From contig DLQW01000022.1 of NCBI GenBank assembly GCA_002474405.1, forward strand, positions 1 to 33,971: a stretch of 33,971 nucleotides of DNA, given 5' to 3'. Below the pieces are notes generated by a model. That model was not told the DNA's origin, searched no databases, and was given only the letters and a program-made list of their open reading frames with translations. Of the stretch, positions 30,618-33,971 are shown piece after piece. The position numbers and the translations under genes are program-made. Source of the stretch: Christensenella sp. UBA7597 (GTDB lineage Bacteria > Bacillota > Clostridia > Christensenellales > Borkfalkiaceae). Position 1 is the stretch's first letter. Every line of letters starts with the position of its first letter.

Positions 30618-32048
30618 ATGGCTAAAGATTCGCAGTTCGTCGGTCAGATTGCCGACATCGAAAAGGACTTTCCGCAGTGGTACACCGACGTGGTGTTAAA
30701 GACGAAAATGGTGGATTACGGTCCCGTAAAGGGGACGATGGTGATCCGCCCGTACGCGTATGCGATCTGGGAAAACATTCAGCGCGAGATGGACAAGCGC
30801 TTCAAGGCGCAGGGCGTGGAAAACGCGTATTTCCCGCTGCTGATTCCCATGAGCTTTTTCACGAAGGAAGCCGAGCACGTGGAAGGCTTCGCGCCCGAAG
30901 TTGCCGTGGTTACGGTGGGCGGCGGCGAAACGCTTGCGGAGCCGCTTGTCATCCGCCCCACTTCCGAGACGATTATCGGAAGCATGTATTCGAAATGGAT
31001 TCAGTCTTACCGCGATTTGCCGCTGAAAATCAATCAGTGGTGCAACGTAATGCGGTGGGAGAAAACGACGCGTCCGTTTTTGAGAACGAGCGAATTTTTA
31101 TGGCAGGAAGGGCATACGGCGCACGCCACCGCGGAAGAGGCGGAAGAAATGACGATGCGCATGCTTGGCGTGTACAAGGAATTTGCGGAAAACTGTCTGG
31201 CGATTCCCGTGATTACGGGCAAAAAGACGGAAAAGGAAAAGTTTGCGGGCGCGGTTGCCACGTACGGCATGGAAGCGATGATGCACGACGGTAAGAGCCT
31301 GCAGGCGGGAACTTCGCATTATCTCGGTCAGAACTTCGCGAACGCGTTCAACATTAAGTTTCTGGACGCGGACGGGGTGCAGAAGGCGGCGTATACGACG
31401 TCCTGGGGGACTTCCACGAGAATGATCGGCGGGATTATCATGACGCACGGCGACGAGCGCGGGCTGGTGCTGCCGCCCGTGGTGGCGCCGATTCAGTGCG
31501 TGATTGTGCCTGTGGCGGCGCATAAGGCGGGAGTTCTGGAAAAGTGCCGCGAGGTGGAAAGCAGACTTGCGGCGGCGGGCGTGAGAGTGAAACTGGACGA
31601 TTCGGATAACTCGCCCGGCTGGAAGTTCAACGAATGGGAAATGAAAGGCGTGCCCGTACGGCTGGAACTCGGTCCGCGCGACATCGAAAACGGAAAGATG
31701 GTATGCGTACGGCGCGACACGCACGAGAAGGCGGAATATGCGCTGGAGAGCGCGGAAAGCGTGGTAACGGCGCTGCTGGAAAACGTGCAGAAAAATATGC
31801 TGGAAAGCGCGCGCGCGCGGCGGGATAAACGGATTGTGTATGCGGACGACGTGGCGGGAATTCTCGCGGGCGTGGAAGGCGGCAATTTCGTGAAAGCGGG
31901 CTGGTGCGGAAAGCGTTGCTGCGAAGATAAAATCAAGGAACAGACCGCCGCTACGGCACGCGTTTATGCCGAGGGCGAAACCGCGGAGAAGTGCGCGGTG
32001 TGCGGTGAAAAGGCGGAGCATATGGTGATTTTTGCCCGCGCTTACTAA
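30618..32048 (+). CDS. proS: Prolyl-tRNA synthetase, archaeal/eukaryal-like (type without INS domain)
   Basis: This 476-residue class II synthetase charges tRNA-Pro. It is the shorter form found in archaea, eukaryotes and some bacteria, lacking the large editing insertion of the E. coli type. Class II motifs are seen in RPTSETIIGSMYSKW, in the motif 2 stretch RWEKTTRPFLRTSEF, and in motif 3 with THGDERGLVLPP. The C-terminal zinc-like domain has paired cysteines (WCGKRCC and CAVCGEK). I chose ATG 30618 because MAKDSQFV matches family starts; the frame runs open back to 30468, but that DNA contains the promoter. The AAAGAGG site is rather distant. The gene ends at a family C repeat. Confidence 0.95.
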   Translation: MAKDSQFVGQIADIEKDFPQWYTDVVLKTKMVDYGPVKGTMVIRPYAYAIWENIQREMDKRFKAQGVENAYFPLLIPMSFFTKEAEHVEGFAPEVAVVTVGGGETLAEPLVIRPTSETIIGSMYSKWIQSYRDLPLKINQWCNVMRWEKTTRPFLRTSEFLWQEGHTAHATAEEAEEMTMRMLGVYKEFAENCLAIPVITGKKTEKEKFAGAVATYGMEAMMHDGKSLQAGTSHYLGQNFANAFNIKFLDADGVQKAAYTTSWGTSTRMIGGIIMTHGDERGLVLPPVVAPIQCVIVPVAAHKAGVLEKCREVESRLAAAGVRVKLDDSDNSPGWKFNEWEMKGVPVRLELGPRDIENGKMVCVRRDTHEKAEYALESAESVVTALLENVQKNMLESARARRDKRIVYADDVAGILAGVEGGNFVKAGWCGKRCCEDKIKEQTAATARVYAEGETAEKCAVCGEKAEHMVIFARAY

Positions 32049-32176
32049 GTCTCCGTTTGATAAACGGCGCAATACTTTGTCGCGCTCCGCTTTTGCTTGC
32101 TCGTTTACGATTTGTAAAATCGCGGCGCAAAATCCGCGCTTTCCTTGTACTGCTCGCTTTTGAAGCGCGCTGTAAC
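32049..32176 (+). repeat. Stop-codon-adjacent repeat, family C copy 3
   Basis: It begins right after the proS stop. It includes GTCGCGCTCCGCTTTTGC, GCTCGTTTACGATTTGTAAAA, and CCTTGTACTGCTCGCTTTTG followed by AAGCGCGCTGTAAC, which matches the end of the copy after prfB. Confidence 0.7.
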
Positions 32177-32211
32177 CCGGTTGATTTTATAAGACGAAAT
32201 AAACGAATGTG

Positions 32212-32239
32212 AAAAAACGGCAGAAAGTGCCGTTTTTTT
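32212..32239 (+). terminator. Rho-independent terminator after proS
   Basis: AAAAAACGGCA (32212-32222) pairs with TGCCGTTTTTT (32228 on), loop GAAAG, ending in seven T. Confidence 0.9.
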
Positions 32240-32281
32240 ACGTATTTTTGCGGCTTTCGGGGAAAATAAAGGCATAGTCGC

Positions 32282-32310
32282 TTGACGAAAACGGAAAAAA
32301 ATGTTATGAT
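32282..32310 (+). promoter_or_regulatory. Sigma-A promoter of the XRE regulator
   Basis: TTGACG (32282-32287), a 17-bp spacer and TATGAT (32305-32310). The -10 box ends six bases before the ATG, so the transcript should start at or next to the initiation codon. Confidence 0.8.
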
Positions 32311-32316
32311 ATTTTT

Positions 32317-33009
32317 ATGGAAAACGAAGAGGCTGTTTATAAGCGAATCGGAAAGAATATCGCCGCCTACCGCAGAAATGCGGGCATTACGCAGGCGGAG
32401 CTTGCCCGGAAGATAAATTACTCCGATAAATCCGTTTCCAAATGGGAATCGGGAAACGGCGTTCCGGACGTGCTGGTGCTGATGCGGCTTGCCGAGCTGT
32501 TCGGCGTGAGCGTGAACGATCTGGTGGGCGAAAGCCCCAAAGAACGCGCCACGAATACGTTTATGCGGGTGATGGTGCTTCTGATTTCCAGCGCGCTGAT
32601 ATGGCTGATTGCCACGGCGACGTTTGTGGCGATGAAGATTTTTGCCTCCGCGCACGGTGCGTGGTGGCTTGTTTTCGTATATGCGATTCCCGCGAACGCG
32701 GCGATGCTTGCCGTGTTTGCCACGGCGTTCAGGCAGCGCACAACCCGTTTCGTTTCGGTTACGGTGCTGATATGGGGCGTGATTTTAAGCACGTTTTTGA
32801 CGTCGCTTGTGATTTCGAAAAACAACGGTACCGCGGGCGCGGGCGATTTATGGTTTATTTTCCTGTTGGGCATTCCCTTGCAGGTGGCGGAAACGTTATG
32901 GTTCTGCCTGCGGCGCGCGCGGGCGAGGCAAAAAGCGCTTTACGGCGGCACTGCCGGAAGCGAGCTTTTAAAAAGCGCGGAGGAAGCGGATAAGGAAAAA
33001 TCCGCTTAA
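32317..33009 (+). CDS. XRE-family regulator with membrane domain, apparently leaderless
   Basis: This 230-residue protein has an N-terminal Cro/C1-type helix-turn-helix (about residues 9-68: NAGITQAELARKINYSDKSV, then WESGNGVPDVLVL). After a short linker come four hydrophobic segments (about 85-110, 118-138, 145-165, 182-202) and a charged C-terminal tail. Membrane-anchored XRE regulators of this type are common in Clostridia; their signals are mostly unknown. The start codon is unambiguous because the DNA-binding domain begins immediately, yet there is no ribosome binding site: the promoter's -10 box lies six bases before the ATG. It is followed after about 100 bp by mcsA, a place where CtsR is often found. 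Confidence 0.88.
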   Translation: MENEEAVYKRIGKNIAAYRRNAGITQAELARKINYSDKSVSKWESGNGVPDVLVLMRLAELFGVSVNDLVGESPKERATNTFMRVMVLLISSALIWLIATATFVAMKIFASAHGAWWLVFVYAIPANAAMLAVFATAFRQRTTRFVSVTVLIWGVILSTFLTSLVISKNNGTAGAGDLWFIFLLGIPLQVAETLWFCLRRARARQKALYGGTAGSELLKSAEEADKEKSA

Positions 33010-33112
33010 GCGGCGGTAAGCGGGAACGAAACGTTTTGAAAAACGGAAAAAGCGCGGTTTTATACGGCGCGGAAGCCCGAAAAATAGCGGAGTTCAGGGG
33101 ACGGGAAAGACA

Positions 33113-33595
33113 ATGCTGTGTTGCGTTTGCAGAAAAAACAGAGCCGTGAAAATGCACGAGCGGGAGGCGGACGGGAAAACCGTGCGCGAATATTATTGTT
33201 CCGCTTGTTTTGCGCGGCTGTTTCCCGAAATTTCTTTTGAACCGAAATCGAAGCGGGACGAAGGCGGCGCCGACGACGCGCGGGGAGAAAAGAAGGAGCG
33301 GAGATGCCCTTTCTGCGGAACCGCGGCGAGAGAGTATTACAAGACGAAACTGCTCGGCTGCCCGGAGTGTTACAGGTACCTGTTCGAAGAAATTAAAGAA
33401 AGCGTGTTTGCGATGCAGGGCGACGAGCCGCACCGCGGGAAAAGTCCGGCGGGAGCGCCCGCGGAAACGCCGTCGGCGCCGACGAGGAACGGAAATTTTG
33501 CGGGGTACGGAGAAGAGGAACAGCTGACGATTTTCGGCGTGGAAGGGAACGGAAAATCCGTCGCGCGAGGCGCGGGAAAGGAGCGGTTGCGATGA
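33113..33595 (+). CDS. mcsA: McsA, activator of protein arginine kinase McsB
   Basis: This 160-residue protein has four CxxC zinc pairs: Cys3/Cys6, Cys29/Cys32, Cys65/Cys68 and Cys83/Cys86, matching McsA. In Bacillus McsA binds and activates McsB, which phosphorylates arginines on proteins to mark them for ClpCP and inactivates CtsR. The C-terminal UVR motif usual in McsA is not visible; instead there is a Pro/Gly-rich acidic tail, so it is either shortened or diverged. Its TGA overlaps the mcsB ATG by four bases. The ribosome binding site is weak (GGGAAAG). Confidence 0.88.
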   Translation: MLCCVCRKNRAVKMHEREADGKTVREYYCSACFARLFPEISFEPKSKRDEGGADDARGEKKERRCPFCGTAAREYYKTKLLGCPECYRYLFEEIKESVFAMQGDEPHRGKSPAGAPAETPSAPTRNGNFAGYGEEEQLTIFGVEGNGKSVARGAGKERLR

Positions 33596-33971
33596 ATACG
33601 GGAACCCCCGAATATTTGCAGAAAACGGTAACTTCCACGCGGATACGGCTGGCGAGAAACGTGCGCGGATATTTCTTTCCGCATTTGTTATCGGACGAAA
33701 GCGCACGGGAGATTGTGGGGCTTGTGCGGCGGGCGCTGAAGAAGCTGGATAACTTCCGCGAATACGATATAGGCAGAATTTCGCGCGACGACGCGGAACT
33801 TTTAGTGGAAAAGCACCTGATTTCGCCTGCGCTGGCGGGAAAAAAGAGCGGCGCGGCGTTTGTGTATTTCGACGAAAACGCGCTGCGGGACGACGAAATA
33901 TCGGTGATGGCGAACGAAGAGGACCATCTGCGCGAACAGTATATCGTGAAGGGGTACGATTTGTACAAGGC
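33592..33971 (+). CDS. mcsB: Protein arginine kinase McsB, N-terminal part (runs off the window)
   Basis: The frame opens at ATG 33592, overlapping mcsA by four bases, and stays open to the edge (126 residues). It shows phosphagen-kinase-like McsB features: TSTRIRLARNVRGYFFPH near the start (15-32), KHLISPALAG near 75-84, and the NEEDHLREQYIVKG segment (about 107-120). McsB attaches phosphate to arginine residues in misfolded or regulatory proteins. Catalytic and arginine-binding residues further along are outside the window. The usual next gene, clpC, may follow. Confidence 0.92.
   Translation, partial: MNTGTPEYLQKTVTSTRIRLARNVRGYFFPHLLSDESAREIVGLVRRALKKLDNFREYDIGRISRDDAELLVEKHLISPALAGKKSGAAFVYFDENALRDDEISVMANEEDHLREQYIVKGYDLYK

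Noticed and set aside
1..33971. tRNA or rRNA genes, insertion sequences, prophage genes
   Set aside because: I looked for tRNA-like cloverleafs, rRNA signatures and transposase or phage proteins and recognised none by reading; a tRNA scan would settle the first point.

Overview
The window reads as chromosomal DNA from an anaerobic, endospore-forming Firmicute of the class Clostridia, probably an uncultured gut lineage. The basis is gene content and order: SRP RNA-dnaX-ybaB-recR, secA-prfB, mcsA-mcsB, spoVAC-spoVAD-spoVAE, an RsbV/SigB-type partner-switching cluster, a multitask sugar-ABC ATPase, and promoters of the TTGACA-17-TATAAT type with AGGAGG-like ribosome binding sites. By eye the DNA is moderately GC-rich, with strong GCG/CGC/GAA/ATC codon preference. 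That preference leaves long spurious antisense ORFs open, and I have left them out. The exact genus cannot be named from the sequence alone.

Layout. 1-2.2 kb: a leftward operon (hexapeptide-repeat protein, NUDIX hydrolase, RING/zinc-ribbon membrane protein, start of another zinc-ribbon protein). 2.3-6.3 kb: back-to-back promoters, then SRP RNA, dnaX, ybaB, recR and a gpsA-type dehydrogenase. 6.4-7.7 kb: a leftward membrane protein. 8.1-10.1 kb: the spoVA genes for forespore uptake of calcium dipicolinate, interrupted by repeats. 10.2-15.1 kb: an Ig-like lipoprotein, an orphan MsmX/UgpC-type ATPase, a lipoprotein with an RsgI-like domain, and a leftward membrane protein. 15.4-19.5 kb: secA-prfB. 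19.9-24.3 kb: tsaD, a metal-export-type permease, then an anti-anti-sigma factor, a degenerate RsbW-like protein, a SigB-like sigma factor, a second GHKL protein and a small unknown gene, apparently one transcript. 24.5-26.3 kb: a leftward membrane protein with a Pro/Ala-rich linker and a consensus promoter. 26.7-29.7 kb: a PucR/CdaR-type regulator and an S41 peptidase. 30.6-34 kb: proS, an apparently leaderless XRE regulator, mcsA and the start of mcsB.

Intergenic DNA is crowded with repeats. One group consists of palindromic elements whose stem-loops vary between conserved flanks. A 68-bp unit occurs three times. A third family starts directly after the stop codons of spoVAD, prfB and proS. 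No transposase is present to explain them.

The most notable observations are: (i) a SigB-type cluster in which the RsbW-position protein has lost its ATP-binding motifs while a second GHKL protein follows the sigma gene; (ii) an abrupt codon-usage change inside dnaX near 2.90-2.96 kb, suggesting recombination or a chimeric assembly join; (iii) the repeat families; (iv) an RsgI-type extracellular domain used as a stand-alone lipoprotein; and (v) a leaderless XRE gene. Most other genes are ordinary housekeeping or sporulation genes.
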